From: Muribaculaceae bacterium
Lineage (GTDB): Bacteria > Bacteroidota > Bacteroidia > Bacteroidales > Muribaculaceae
DNA: 35,792 nucleotides
Reading direction: 5' to 3'
NCBI GenBank assembly: GCA_029062005.1
Contig: JAIDQZ010000113.1
Span: forward strand, 1 to 35,792
Positions 1-7,973 of this stretch are shown here, in pieces. Within the stretch, counting starts at the first letter, position 1. Every line of letters starts with the position of its first letter. The position numbers and the translations under genes were made by a program. The notes beneath the pieces are model-generated. The model searched no databases. It was not told the DNA's origin and was given only the letters and a program-made list of their open reading frames with translations.

Positions 1-68
1 TAGTTCAATGGATAGAATAATGGATTCCGGTTCCATCGATTGGGGTTCGACTCCCCATGGGTGTACCA
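1..68 (+). tRNA. tRNA-Arg (anticodon CCG), 5' end cut by window edge
   Basis: The sequence folds as a tRNA lacking only the 5' strand of the acceptor stem. The D arm is followed by an anticodon stem (20-24 with 32-36) around loop 25-31, giving anticodon CCG at 27-29, which reads the arginine codon CGG. The T arm has a 5-bp GC-rich stem around TTCGACT. The 3' acceptor strand is 58-64, the discriminator base is A65 and CCA is encoded at 66-68. The missing seven bases lie just outside the window. Confidence 0.93.
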
Positions 69-73
69 ATTGA

Positions 74-100
74 AAAAGGACCTTGACAACGGGTCCTTTT
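74..100 (+). terminator. Rho-independent terminator after tRNA-Arg
   Basis: A 9-bp stem (AAAAGGACC at 74-82 with GGTCCTTTT at 92-100) closes a short loop six bases after the tRNA CCA end. It ends in a T run, so it should end the tRNA transcript and separate it from the glycosidase gene. Confidence 0.85.
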
Positions 101-174
101 ATATTTAACGGGCATGAGGACAAAATCCTTCAGCACCTAAAAATAGTAATTAGAAACCAGACTGCTTGACGATC

Positions 175-2739
175 ATGAACAAAAAAGGATATATAAAGGC
201 GTTTGCCGTTGCCATAATAGGCATTGCCGCAGCATTCACTGAAGCATCCGCCCAAACATACAAGGACACAAGTATTCCAGTCAGGGACAGAGCCGCCCTT
301 GTGCTGAAAGAATTGACCCTCGACGAGAAAATAGCTATGATGATGGACGACAGTCCCGCTGTAGAACGACTTGGGATCAAGCGCTACAACTGGTGGAACG
401 AAGCGCTCCACGGCATAGGACGTGCGGGCTACGCGACTGTCTTCCCGCAGGCAATAGGCATGGCTGCGACTTTCGATGATTCCCTTCTTTACGAAATCTT
501 CAACTGCATCAGCGATGAGGCCCGTGCTAAATTCAATACGCTCGGGGATCAGGACGTGACCCGCTACAAGGGTCTTACCTTCTGGACACCAAATGTCAAT
601 ATTTTCCGCGATCCGAGATGGGGACGCGGGCAGGAGACTTACGGTGAAGACCCGTATCTGTCTTCAATGCTCGGAAAAGCAGCTGTGGAAGGACTGCAAG
701 GTCCCGAAGATGCCAGGCACATAAAGACAATAGCCTGCGCGAAACATTATGCAGTGCACAGCGGTCCGGAATGGAACCGTCACTCATTTGACGCCCGCGA
801 CATCGACCCTCGCGATCTTTGGGAAACATATCTGCCGGCTTTCAAGACATTGGTCGATGCCAACGTCGGGCAAGTGATGTGCGCATATAACAGAGTCGAA
901 GGAGAGCCATGCTGCAGCAACAAACGCCTTCTTCACGATATATTGCGCAACAAGTGGGGATACGATAAGATAGTGGTATCAGACTGCTGGGCGATCAGAG
1001 ACTTCTACCGTCCCAACGCGCATGCAACCCATCCGTCGGCTGTCGAAGCGAGTGCCGACGCAGTCATTTCAGGTACCGACCTCGAATGCGGATCCGCCTA
1101 CCAGAGCCTCCGCGAGGCATACGACAAAGGATTTATCTCGGAAGAAGCCATCGACCAAAGCCTACTGCGCCTCCTTGAAGCAAGGCTCAGCCTCGGGGAA
1201 CTCTTTGATGATAAGGATTGCGAATGGAACAGCCTTGGAGAAAAAGACATATGCAGTCGTGCCCACAGGGAACTCGCTCTTAACGCTGCTCGAAAGTCGA
1301 TGACTCTGTTGAAAAACAACGGCATACTTCCATTGAGTCCCGATGCAAGGATCACCGTGATGGGACCTAACGCCAACGATACGGTGATGCAATGGGGCAA
1401 TTACAACGGATTTCCCACCCACACTACAAGCATATTATCCGGAATCAGGGAAATTGCTCCCGATGTCCTTTATCTCAAGGGTTGCGACCACGTGAAGAAC
1501 AATAACACTGTATCGACATTCGGCATGCTGTCGAGTGGCGCACAAAAGGGTATATCCGCGACGTATTGGAATAACACCACGAAAGAAGGAAACCCGGTGG
1601 CGACGGAGTTGATAAACTTCCCTATCAATAAAAACACCGGAGGCGCAACCGTATTCGCACCCGGAGTAAATCTTGAAGATTTTTCAGCCACATTCTCCAC
1701 CACTTTCACGCCGGAAGAAAGCGGTGAATACATAATCAACATGACCGCTTCAAGAGGGCTGAAAGGACTAAAAGTAAACGGCGAAAGAGTTGCAAAATCA
1801 TATGGATCAAATCCCACAAACGATTATGCCTACGCCATACAGGCGGAAAAAGGAAAGACATACGATATAGAAATAGACTGGGTCAATGACCGTCCGGGAA
1901 TCGCTGTGCTGAAATTCGACATCGGTAGAAGCGTGGAATATGACACGGATTGCAGCGGATCCGACATCGTGATCTTCGCAGGAGGCATATCGGCAGCTCT
2001 TGAAGGCGAGGAGATGCCGGTGACTGTGGAAGGATTTCGCGGAGGCGACCGAACAAGCATAGAGTTGCCGAAGATACAACGTGAACTTATAAGGCAGCTG
2101 AAAGACCAGGGAAAGAAGATAGTATTCATAAACTGTTCAGGAAGCGCGATGGGGCTGCTGCCGGAAGACGAACTCTGCGATGCGGTGCTACAGGTGTGGT
2201 ATCCAGGCGAGGCAGGAGGTCAGGCTGTAGCCGAGACTCTCTTCGGCATCAACAATCCGGCAGGCAGGCTACCGGTCACTTTCTACAAAGATGACAGCCA
2301 GCTCCCTGACTTCGAGGACTACGATATGGCGGGACGTACTTACCGATATATGACGGACAAACCACTTTACGCTTTCGGTCATGGACTTAGCTATACGACT
2401 TTCGACTACTCGTCTCCTTCTGCTACACCCTCTGACAATGGCAATACAGTGAAGCTCAACGTGAATGTAAGGAACAGCGGTGACAGGGACGGCGACGAAG
2501 TGGTGCAGGTCTACATTAAGAACCCGGCAGATCGTGAACTAAACAAGACTCTGCGCGCATTCCGCCGCATTCATCTGAAAAAAGGAGAGGACAGAGACGT
2601 CACTTTCGAACTTGGTCCGGAGGCTTTCGCATTTTTCAATCCGGAATCAGGAGAGATGCAGGCTTTGCCGGGTGTATACCGGATAGAGGTCGGAAGTGCC
2701 TCTGACAAGACTAAAAGTATAATGGTCAATTATCAATGA
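175..2739 (+). CDS. Secreted GH3 beta-glycosidase (beta-glucosidase/xylosidase type) with PA14 insert
   Basis: Hydrolyses terminal beta-linked sugars, probably in the periplasm or at the cell surface; the exact sugar is not clear. I chose the ATG at 175 rather than the in-frame TTG at 166 because it begins a clean signal peptide (MNKK, hydrophobic core, cut after Ala26 in ASA-Q). The GH3 N-terminal barrel follows, with the KHYAVHSG and YNRVEGEPCC segments typical of beta-xylosidase-like GH3. The nucleophile Asp270 sits in VVSDCWAI. The alpha/beta C-terminal domain is split by a PA14 domain at about residues 455-585 (GISATYWNN onward), and the likely acid/base Glu is in ALEGEEMP. A fibronectin III-like domain ends the 854-residue protein. 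No promoter of the TAnnTTTG type is visible upstream. The T9SS Plug gene follows 25 nt downstream. GH3 assignment is firm; substrate is not. Confidence 0.93.
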   Translation: MNKKGYIKAFAVAIIGIAAAFTEASAQTYKDTSIPVRDRAALVLKELTLDEKIAMMMDDSPAVERLGIKRYNWWNEALHGIGRAGYATVFPQAIGMAATFDDSLLYEIFNCISDEARAKFNTLGDQDVTRYKGLTFWTPNVNIFRDPRWGRGQETYGEDPYLSSMLGKAAVEGLQGPEDARHIKTIACAKHYAVHSGPEWNRHSFDARDIDPRDLWETYLPAFKTLVDANVGQVMCAYNRVEGEPCCSNKRLLHDILRNKWGYDKIVVSDCWAIRDFYRPNAHATHPSAVEASADAVISGTDLECGSAYQSLREAYDKGFISEEAIDQSLLRLLEARLSLGELFDDKDCEWNSLGEKDICSRAHRELALNAARKSMTLLKNNGILPLSPDARITVMGPNANDTVMQWGNYNGFPTHTTSILSGIREIAPDVLYLKGCDHVKNNNTVSTFGMLSSGAQKGISATYWNNTTKEGNPVATELINFPINKNTGGATVFAPGVNLEDFSATFSTTFTPEESGEYIINMTASRGLKGLKVNGERVAKSYGSNPTNDYAYAIQAEKGKTYDIEIDWVNDRPGIAVLKFDIGRSVEYDTDCSGSDIVIFAGGISAALEGEEMPVTVEGFRGGDRTSIELPKIQRELIRQLKDQGKKIVFINCSGSAMGLLPEDELCDAVLQVWYPGEAGGQAVAETLFGINNPAGRLPVTFYKDDSQLPDFEDYDMAGRTYRYMTDKPLYAFGHGLSYTTFDYSSPSATPSDNGNTVKLNVNVRNSGDRDGDEVVQVYIKNPADRELNKTLRAFRRIHLKKGEDRDVTFELGPEAFAFFNPESGEMQALPGVYRIEVGSASDKTKSIMVNYQ

Positions 2740-2764
2740 CAGGTAATCGGTTGAGAGTTAAGAC

Positions 2765-3988
2765 ATGAAGGACATTGTTTGCCTATTTATGGTTGCGATG
2801 ATTGCCTTCTCGGCGGGAGCAGAGCGTTTCAGGACGCTGAAGGTAATGAAAGAAGGGGATTTTATGTCATCTCCAGTGATTCGTCTGGGAAGCGATGAGC
2901 ATATTGTCATAAATTTCGACGAGTGGAGCGAAGACTACTCAGACCTGCAGTATCGCCTCGTACACTGCGGTCCGGACTGGAAACCTTCCGGACTTTTGGA
3001 ATCTGAATACCTTGACGGTTTTAACATTGCTGATATAGATGACTGGGCATTCTCGTCAAACACCTTCGTACACTTTGTAAACTATCGCATAGAGATTCCA
3101 AATGAGCAGATGAACCCACTGCTTTCCGGCAACTATCTGCTTCAAATTTTCGAACGCGATAATCCTGACGAGACACTCGCCGAGGCTCGGTTTGCAGTCA
3201 CCGAACATTCTGCCGATATCATCGGTGGAGTATCCGCACGCACAGACCGTGGTCTTAACACAGAATGGCAGCAGATCGATCTGTCAGTGATACCCACCGA
3301 TGTGACCGTCGGCGATCCCTATTCAATGCTTAGGGTCGACATAACTCAGAACAATGCTCCTTACACTACTACCACGTTGCGTACGCCATCCCGCATCGAA
3401 GGTAAGAATATCGTCTACACCCACATGCCGGAACTGATATTTAAGGCAGGCAATGAATTCAGGAGATTCGAGACAGTTCGCACCAACTACAATGATATGA
3501 ACGTCGACTCCATGCGCTTCCTGAGTCGGAACTATCATGCATGGCTCACTCCTGACAAGGAAAGGGATTCAAGGGAATACAGCTTCGACCGGACACAGCA
3601 GGGACGCTTCCTTGTGAGGGAGTATAATTCCACCGACTCCGACTTGGGTGCTGACTATGTGACAGTTCATTTCCGACTGGAAACTCCTGAGGTGATAGAT
3701 GCCGATGTTTACGTAGAGGGTGAATTCACCGGTTTCCGCCACGGTGACGCAACTCGCATGCACTACGACTACAACGAAGGTGCGTATCTCCTTGAGATAC
3801 CGCTTAAACAAGGCAGCTACAATTATCGGTATGTGGCGGTTCCACGTCATGGAGACCGGCATCCTGATCCAGGCGTGATAGAAGGCAATAAATATGAGAC
3901 AAGAAATGAGTATAGGGTACAGGTATGGTATCGGCCTGTCGGCGGAAGATATGATCGTCTGATCTCAGATGTCGACATCATTAACTGA
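2765..3988 (+). CDS. Type IX secretion system Plug protein (DUF5103)
   Basis: A 407-residue protein with a signal peptide (cut near AGA-E, residue 19) and the layout of the DUF5103 family. Members include the Plug protein, which closes the periplasmic mouth of the SprA/Sov outer-membrane translocon of the T9SS. Recognisable stretches are the N-terminal beta domain with LQYRLVHCGPDWKPS and LDGFNIADIDD, the SGNYLLQIFE strand, and the C-terminal domain around YVEGEFTGF and EIPLKQGSYNYRY. Family length is usually about 400-430 residues, so it is complete. It lies 25 nt after the GH3 gene and may share its transcript. Its presence implies a working T9SS elsewhere in the genome, which fits the sorting-type tail of the pectinesterase at 22804. 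Confidence 0.88.
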   Translation: MKDIVCLFMVAMIAFSAGAERFRTLKVMKEGDFMSSPVIRLGSDEHIVINFDEWSEDYSDLQYRLVHCGPDWKPSGLLESEYLDGFNIADIDDWAFSSNTFVHFVNYRIEIPNEQMNPLLSGNYLLQIFERDNPDETLAEARFAVTEHSADIIGGVSARTDRGLNTEWQQIDLSVIPTDVTVGDPYSMLRVDITQNNAPYTTTTLRTPSRIEGKNIVYTHMPELIFKAGNEFRRFETVRTNYNDMNVDSMRFLSRNYHAWLTPDKERDSREYSFDRTQQGRFLVREYNSTDSDLGADYVTVHFRLETPEVIDADVYVEGEFTGFRHGDATRMHYDYNEGAYLLEIPLKQGSYNYRYVAVPRHGDRHPDPGVIEGNKYETRNEYRVQVWYRPVGGRYDRLISDVDIIN

Positions 3989-4052
3989 ACTCGCTCTGAA
4001 ACCTGAGATTCCCCGCGCAACAACATACCCATAAAATCAGAAAATACGGATA

Positions 4053-4640
4053 ATGATACAGATAAATGACACATTGGTTTCACTCGACGTAGTGGAGAGG
4101 TTTTTTGAATGCGATCTTGACACTTGTCTTGGTGAATGTTGCATAGAAGGTGATGCCGGCGCGCCCCTGCTTCCTGAAGAGAAAAGCCGTCTTGATGCGC
4201 TAATGCCAGAGGTTATGCAATATCTGTCGCCGGCAGCTCAGGAAGTAGCGCGTGAGCAGGGAGCGTCATATATCGATGAGGAAGGTGATCTCGTCACCAG
4301 CATTGTCAACGGCAAGGATTGCATATTCACTTGTTACGCTCCCGGTGGCAAATGCCTTTGCGTGCTTGAAAAACTGCGCCGGGAGGGAAGGAAAGGCTTT
4401 TTCAAGCCCATCAGCTGCAGTCTATACCCTATAAGGCTGAAAGATTACGGCGGTATTACGGCAGTCAATTATCACCGCTGGAAAATATGCAAGTGTGCCG
4501 AGATACTGGGACGCAAGAATGGGATAAGGGTATATGAGTTTCTTAAGGAACCTCTCATAAGAAGATTTGGCGAGAGGTGGTATGAAGAACTGTCACTGAC
4601 CGCAAGGGAGTGGCTTCGCAGTGAAGCCGCGAAGAGGTAG
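4053..4640 (+). CDS. DUF3109 family cysteine-rich protein
   Basis: A 195-residue cytosolic protein without signal or membrane segment, matching the DUF3109 family common in Bacteroidetes. Cysteines are clustered: Cys20, 25, 29 and 30 in CDLDTCLGECC, then pairs in DCIFTCY and KCLCVLE, SCSLYPIR, and KICKCAE. The spacing recalls the YkgJ/UPF0153 CxxxCxxCC-type metal or Fe-S binding proteins, so cluster or zinc binding is plausible but unproven. The biochemical role is not known to me. It is convergent with cdaA, with only 5 nt between the two stop codons and no convincing terminator there. Confidence 0.8.
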   Translation: MIQINDTLVSLDVVERFFECDLDTCLGECCIEGDAGAPLLPEEKSRLDALMPEVMQYLSPAAQEVAREQGASYIDEEGDLVTSIVNGKDCIFTCYAPGGKCLCVLEKLRREGRKGFFKPISCSLYPIRLKDYGGITAVNYHRWKICKCAEILGRKNGIRVYEFLKEPLIRRFGERWYEELSLTAREWLRSEAAKR

Positions 4641-4645
4641 AGACG

Positions 4646-5416
4646 TCAAGCGTCGAAGATATTCGAGAGTTGTTTTTCGAGGTCAGTGCTCGTGACATTG
4701 GTAGTCATGACTCCATCTTTGGCTATTGAAATGTTGCCAGTCTCCTCACTCACCACTACACAGAGGGCATCAGTAGCCTGGCTCATTCCCAGCGCAGCCC
4801 TATGCCGGAGACCGAGATGCTTCGGAAGGTTCATGTCGTGGCTCACCGGCAGGATACACCCCACCGACACTATTCGTCTCCTGGCTATTATCATCGCACC
4901 GTCGTGAAGCGGTGAATTCTTGAAGAAAATATTTTCTATCAGACGTGTGTTGATATCGGCATCTATTATATCGCCCGTTTTCTCATAGTCTCCGAGAGGC
5001 ACTTTTCGCTGGAAACATATGAGAGCCCCGGTCTTTGACTTAGACATAGACAGACACGCATACACCACGCCCATCACGAGCCCATGGTATGATTTAGTGT
5101 CTTTGGCTCCGTGATGGAAGATCCTCTTGAGCTGGCTGAGATGCCCGTGCGAGCCAATATCGATGAGAAATCTCTTGATCTGATCCTGAAAAAGGATTAC
5201 AAGGACAATAAGCCCTATACTCATGAACTTATCGAGAATGGTGCCCGTAAGCTTCATATCGAAGATCTCAGCCGCCACCACCCATATCATTATAAAAAGC
5301 AGTACTCCATAGAAAAGGCTTATGGTGCCGGAACTCTTCATCACCTTATATATGTAGAAGAGTATAGCCCCTACTATGAGAATATCGAGAAGATCTTTTA
5401 TGCCGAATGATATCAT
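4646..5416 (-). CDS. cdaA: Diadenylate cyclase CdaA (c-di-AMP synthase)
   Basis: Makes cyclic di-AMP from two ATP at the inner membrane; this messenger controls potassium, osmotic and cell wall balance. The 256-residue protein begins with three hydrophobic helices (about residues 8-25, 33-52, 60-78), followed by the DisA_N/DAC catalytic domain. The DGA motif is at 172-174 (LHDGAMI) and the RHR motif at 204-206 (GLRHRAALG), both intact, so the enzyme should be active. It lies 69 nt downstream of folP on the same strand with no promoter motif between them, suggesting cotranscription. The family assignment is certain from motifs and membrane layout. The sequence shows nothing about its regulators; no cdaR gene is adjacent here. 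Confidence 0.95.
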   Translation of the reverse strand: MISFGIKDLLDILIVGAILFYIYKVMKSSGTISLFYGVLLFIMIWVVAAEIFDMKLTGTILDKFMSIGLIVLVILFQDQIKRFLIDIGSHGHLSQLKRIFHHGAKDTKSYHGLVMGVVYACLSMSKSKTGALICFQRKVPLGDYEKTGDIIDADINTRLIENIFFKNSPLHDGAMIIARRRIVSVGCILPVSHDMNLPKHLGLRHRAALGMSQATDALCVVVSEETGNISIAKDGVMTTNVTSTDLEKQLSNIFDA

Positions 5417-5485
5417 TGTTTGGTCTTTAGTCGTGAGTATTCAGTCTTGAGACTTCAGTATTAGATATTTATTTCAATATTCAGT

Positions 5486-6331
5486 TTATCCTGCCGTAAG
5501 ATTCATCATTACGTCACGGACCTGGACAGCCTCCGCCACATCATGAACCCTCAGTATGGAGGCGCCGCGCAGGAGCGCAACGGCATTCAGTGCCGTCGTT
5601 CCGGGAAGCGCCTCGGAAGGAGTGATGCCGAGAGGACGCCATATCATGGATTTCCGCGACACCCCCACAAGTACAGGGAGCCCTATCCTGCATATTTCCT
5701 CAAGAGATGCGAGAAGGCTGTAGTTTTGCTCCACATTCTTGGCAAAGCCGAATCCAGGATCTACAATTATGTCGCATACACCTCTTTGCCTGAGTTCCCG
5801 GATGCTGTGTGCGAGATCGGTGATGACCTCCGCAACGACATCCTGATACTCTGCAAATGACGCCATATCGACGGGAGTCCCCCTCATGTGGGTCAAAACA
5901 TACGGAACTTTTAGTGCGGCAACGGTGTCAAACATATCTGCATCCATCTTCCCGCCCGATATATCGTTGATGATGTCAGCACCAGCCTCCACGCAGCGAC
6001 GCGCCACATCGGCACGAAACGTATCGACCGATATCAATGCATCTTTCCATTCCCGACGGGCTATGGAAATTGCACTTTCAAGACGAGCCCATTCCACATC
6101 GGCATCCACAGGCATAGCGCCGGGACGGGTGCTGCATGCTCCTATATCGATACAGTCCGCCCCCTCATCGCGGATCTCACGCACCCTGGCTACCACATCC
6201 TCTTCAATGGATGAGCGGCATCCCGAATAAAATGAGTCGTCGGTGACGTTCAATATGCCCATTATCCAGGGTCTGCGGAAGTAACTTAAGTGTCCTCTAA
6301 TATTTATCGACAAGTCTTGATTCGGTTTCAT
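5486..6331 (-). CDS. folP: Dihydropteroate synthase
   Basis: Joins p-aminobenzoate to dihydropterin pyrophosphate in folate synthesis; the target of sulfonamides. The 281-residue TIM-barrel protein shows MGILNVT at 24-30, [10 protein letters not shown] at 61-70, [43 protein letters not shown] and the C-terminal RVHDV. One small oddity is Asp in place of the usual Pro after MGILNVT (TDDSF rather than TPDSF). The ATG at 6331 is supported by family length. A -7 type promoter box ends only about five bases upstream of it, so the mRNA may be leaderless. It is divergent from rplS and sits upstream of cdaA. Confidence 0.96.
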   Translation of the reverse strand: MKPNQDLSINIRGHLSYFRRPWIMGILNVTDDSFYSGCRSSIEEDVVARVREIRDEGADCIDIGACSTRPGAMPVDADVEWARLESAISIARREWKDALISVDTFRADVARRCVEAGADIINDISGGKMDADMFDTVAALKVPYVLTHMRGTPVDMASFAEYQDVVAEVITDLAHSIRELRQRGVCDIIVDPGFGFAKNVEQNYSLLASLEEICRIGLPVLVGVSRKSMIWRPLGITPSEALPGTTALNAVALLRGASILRVHDVAEAVQVRDVMMNLTAG

Positions 6332-6335
6332 ACCG

Positions 6336-6343
6336 CAAATTTA
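6336..6343 (-). promoter_or_regulatory. folP -7 promoter box (TAAATTTG)
   Basis: Reading the - strand, TAAATTTG matches the Bacteroidetes TAnnTTTG box. At the expected 20-nt spacing the upstream element is only TTTC (6364-6367) instead of TTTG. The box ends about 5 bases before the folP ATG, placing transcription start at or next to the start codon. Confidence 0.55.
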
Positions 6344-6350
6344 GCATTTT

Positions 6351-6382
6351 TTTGGCAGTTACGGAAATTTTTTGTAATTTTG
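6351..6382 (+). promoter_or_regulatory. rplS promoter (TTTG - 20 nt - TAATTTTG)
   Basis: TTTG at 6351-6354 and TAATTTTG at 6375-6382 are separated by 20 nt, a full match to the Bacteroidetes primary sigma factor consensus. Transcription would start near 6388, giving a leader of about 95 nt before rplS. The element overlaps the upstream region of the divergent folP promoter. Confidence 0.8.
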
Positions 6383-6390
6383 CACCCGGA

Positions 6391-6457
6391 TTTGCAATCG
6401 CTGGCAAGAAGGATGCGAGAGTGGCATCCGGGAAAAGGATACTTGTTATGTTGCAAA
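6391..6457 (+). promoter_or_regulatory. Structured rplS leader (candidate autoregulatory element)
   Basis: Three nested pairings lie between the promoter and the start codon: TTTGCAA (6391-6397) with TTGCAAA (6451-6457), CAAG (6405-6408) with CTTG (6442-6445), and a 6-bp hairpin GGATGC (6411-6416) with GCATCC (6424-6429). The shape resembles ribosomal protein leaders that bind their own product. The pairing is seen directly; the regulatory role is inferred. Confidence 0.45.
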
Positions 6458-6481
6458 AGTTATTTAAACTTATATACCACA

Positions 6482-6844
6482 ATGGATTTAATTAAAGTAG
6501 TGGAGGAAGCTTTCGCAACTCCCAAAAAAGAATTCGATGCATTCGGTCCCGGCGACACAGTGACTGTCGCATACCGCATCAAAGAGGGTAACAAGGAGCG
6601 TATTCAGCAGTATCGTGGCGTGGTGATCCGCATCTCAGGACATCAGGACAAAAAACGCTTTACTGTGCGCAAGATTTCTGATGGAATCGGCGTTGAGCGT
6701 ATCTTCCCCATGGAGTCTCCCTTCATTGAATCAATCACAGTCAACAAACTCGGTAAGGTTCGTCGTGCAAAACTCTACTATCTGCGTAATCTCACCGGCA
6801 AGAAGGCCCGCATCAAGGAACGTTTCGTAAAGAAAGAGAAATGA
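6482..6844 (+). CDS. rplS: 50S ribosomal protein L19
   Basis: L19 lies at the interface of the two ribosomal subunits. The 120-residue protein starts at [11 protein letters not shown] and carries the family signatures [37 protein letters not shown] and [12 protein letters not shown], with a basic C-terminus. An in-frame upstream extension to 6290 is open but would run through the promoter and leader, so the ATG at 6482 is the start. No Shine-Dalgarno site precedes it. The gene is monocistronic: its own promoter lies upstream and a strong terminator sits directly downstream. Confidence 0.97.
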   Translation: MDLIKVVEEAFATPKKEFDAFGPGDTVTVAYRIKEGNKERIQQYRGVVIRISGHQDKKRFTVRKISDGIGVERIFPMESPFIESITVNKLGKVRRAKLYYLRNLTGKKARIKERFVKKEK

Positions 6845-6867
6845 TCCTCTGTGGAATTCAGACAATA

Positions 6868-6904
6868 AAAATCGGACGGATGGAAAAATCCGTCCGATTT
6901 TTAT
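6868..6904 (+). terminator. Rho-independent terminator of rplS
   Basis: A perfect 14-bp stem (6868-6881 with 6888-6901) with a six-base loop GGAAAA and a terminal T run lies 24 nt after the rplS stop. It separates rplS from rsgA. Confidence 0.93.
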
Positions 6905-6937
6905 TATATATCCTCCACTCGATTGTTATATGAATGT

Positions 6938-7927
6938 ATGGCGAAAAAAGACAAGAGACAGAAAGTGACATTGACCGCCGATGCAAGGCAGGGACTCGTG
7001 GTGAAGAATACCGGAAGCGCTTACGATGTCAGGCTCGATGACGGGCTCACGGTGAGCTGCCGAATCAAGGGTAACTTCCGAATCAAGGGCATCCGCACCA
7101 CCAACCCGGTGGCGGTCGGCGACCATGTTATGGCAGTACGGGCTACCGACGATGTATGGTACATTACCGAAATAATGCCACGACACAATTATATCATAAG
7201 GAGGGCTTCCAACCTTTCGAAAGAATCTCATATACTTGCCGCCAACATCGACAGGGCGCTGCTCGTGGTCACACTCAGGGATCCTGAAGTGCCGCTTACA
7301 TTCATCGACCGCTTTCTTGCCACGGCAGAGGCATACCGCATCCCGGCAGGAATAATACTCAACAAATGCGACATGTGGGATGACAGTGATCGTGAGCTTG
7401 GGGAGGCAATGAAACATCTTTATGACTCTATCGGCTACAAGACACTGATAGTATCAGCCGCCACGGGCTTCGGACTCGATGCGCTGCGCGAGGAGACGGC
7501 AGACAATATTTCCCTGCTTGCCGGAAACAGCGGAGTAGGCAAGTCTTCGCTTATCAACTCACTGATTCCGGGGCTCGGACTACGCACCGGAGAGATATCC
7601 GGACTTTACCATACCGGCACCCACACCACTACCTTCTCAGAGATGCTTGATCTCCCCTACGGAGGCGAGATCATTGATATTCCAGGAGTAAGGAGCTTCG
7701 GCACCATTGACTTTACGCCGGAGGACGCCGGACATTTCTTTCCGGAAATATTCAAGACTGCCCGTGACTGCAGATACAGCGACTGCAGACACACAGGCGA
7801 ACCGGGATGCGCCGTGAAGGATGCTGTGGCAGACCATCTTATAGCGGAATCAAGATATGCTTCATACCTGAACATACTTGAGGAAGTGGCTGCAGGAGAC
7901 GCCGATAAATATCGAAAACCGTTTTAA
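6938..7927 (+). CDS. rsgA: Small ribosomal subunit biogenesis GTPase RsgA
   Basis: A circularly permuted GTPase that acts late in 30S subunit assembly. The ATG at 6938 (MAKKDKRQ) was preferred to a TTG at 6923. The order is an N-terminal OB-fold (about 10-75), then G4 (LNKCD), then the P-loop GNSGVGKSS starting at Gly197, then G3 (DIPGVRSFG), which is the diagnostic permutation. The C-terminal zinc site is complete: Cys278, Cys283, His285 and Cys291. The length of 329 residues is somewhat above the usual 290-320. It begins 33 nt after the rplS terminator and is followed 46 nt later by the pullulanase gene, with no clear promoter between them, so the two may be cotranscribed. Confidence 0.95.
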   Translation: MAKKDKRQKVTLTADARQGLVVKNTGSAYDVRLDDGLTVSCRIKGNFRIKGIRTTNPVAVGDHVMAVRATDDVWYITEIMPRHNYIIRRASNLSKESHILAANIDRALLVVTLRDPEVPLTFIDRFLATAEAYRIPAGIILNKCDMWDDSDRELGEAMKHLYDSIGYKTLIVSAATGFGLDALREETADNISLLAGNSGVGKSSLINSLIPGLGLRTGEISGLYHTGTHTTTFSEMLDLPYGGEIIDIPGVRSFGTIDFTPEDAGHFFPEIFKTARDCRYSDCRHTGEPGCAVKDAVADHLIAESRYASYLNILEEVAAGDADKYRKPF

Positions 7928-7973
7928 ACCGTCTTAATGACGATAAATAATCTAACATAACTCTATTTACGAT

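Noticed and set aside
4614-4634. Hairpin CTTCGC/GCGAAG near the convergent stops of the DUF3109 and cdaA genes
   Set aside because: Only 6 bp, inside coding sequence and without a T run; too weak to call a terminator.
5111-5410. Open frame rich in charged residues opposite cdaA
   Set aside because: Antisense to the conserved membrane and linker part of CdaA; no independent support.
5438-5485. TATTCAGT direct repeats in the folP-cdaA gap
   Set aside because: Two short A/T-rich copies in a 69-nt spacer; likely chance or drift, with no promoter nearby to regulate.
6290-6481. N-terminal extension of L19 in the same frame
   Set aside because: It would cross the promoter and leader structure and does not match the L19 family start.
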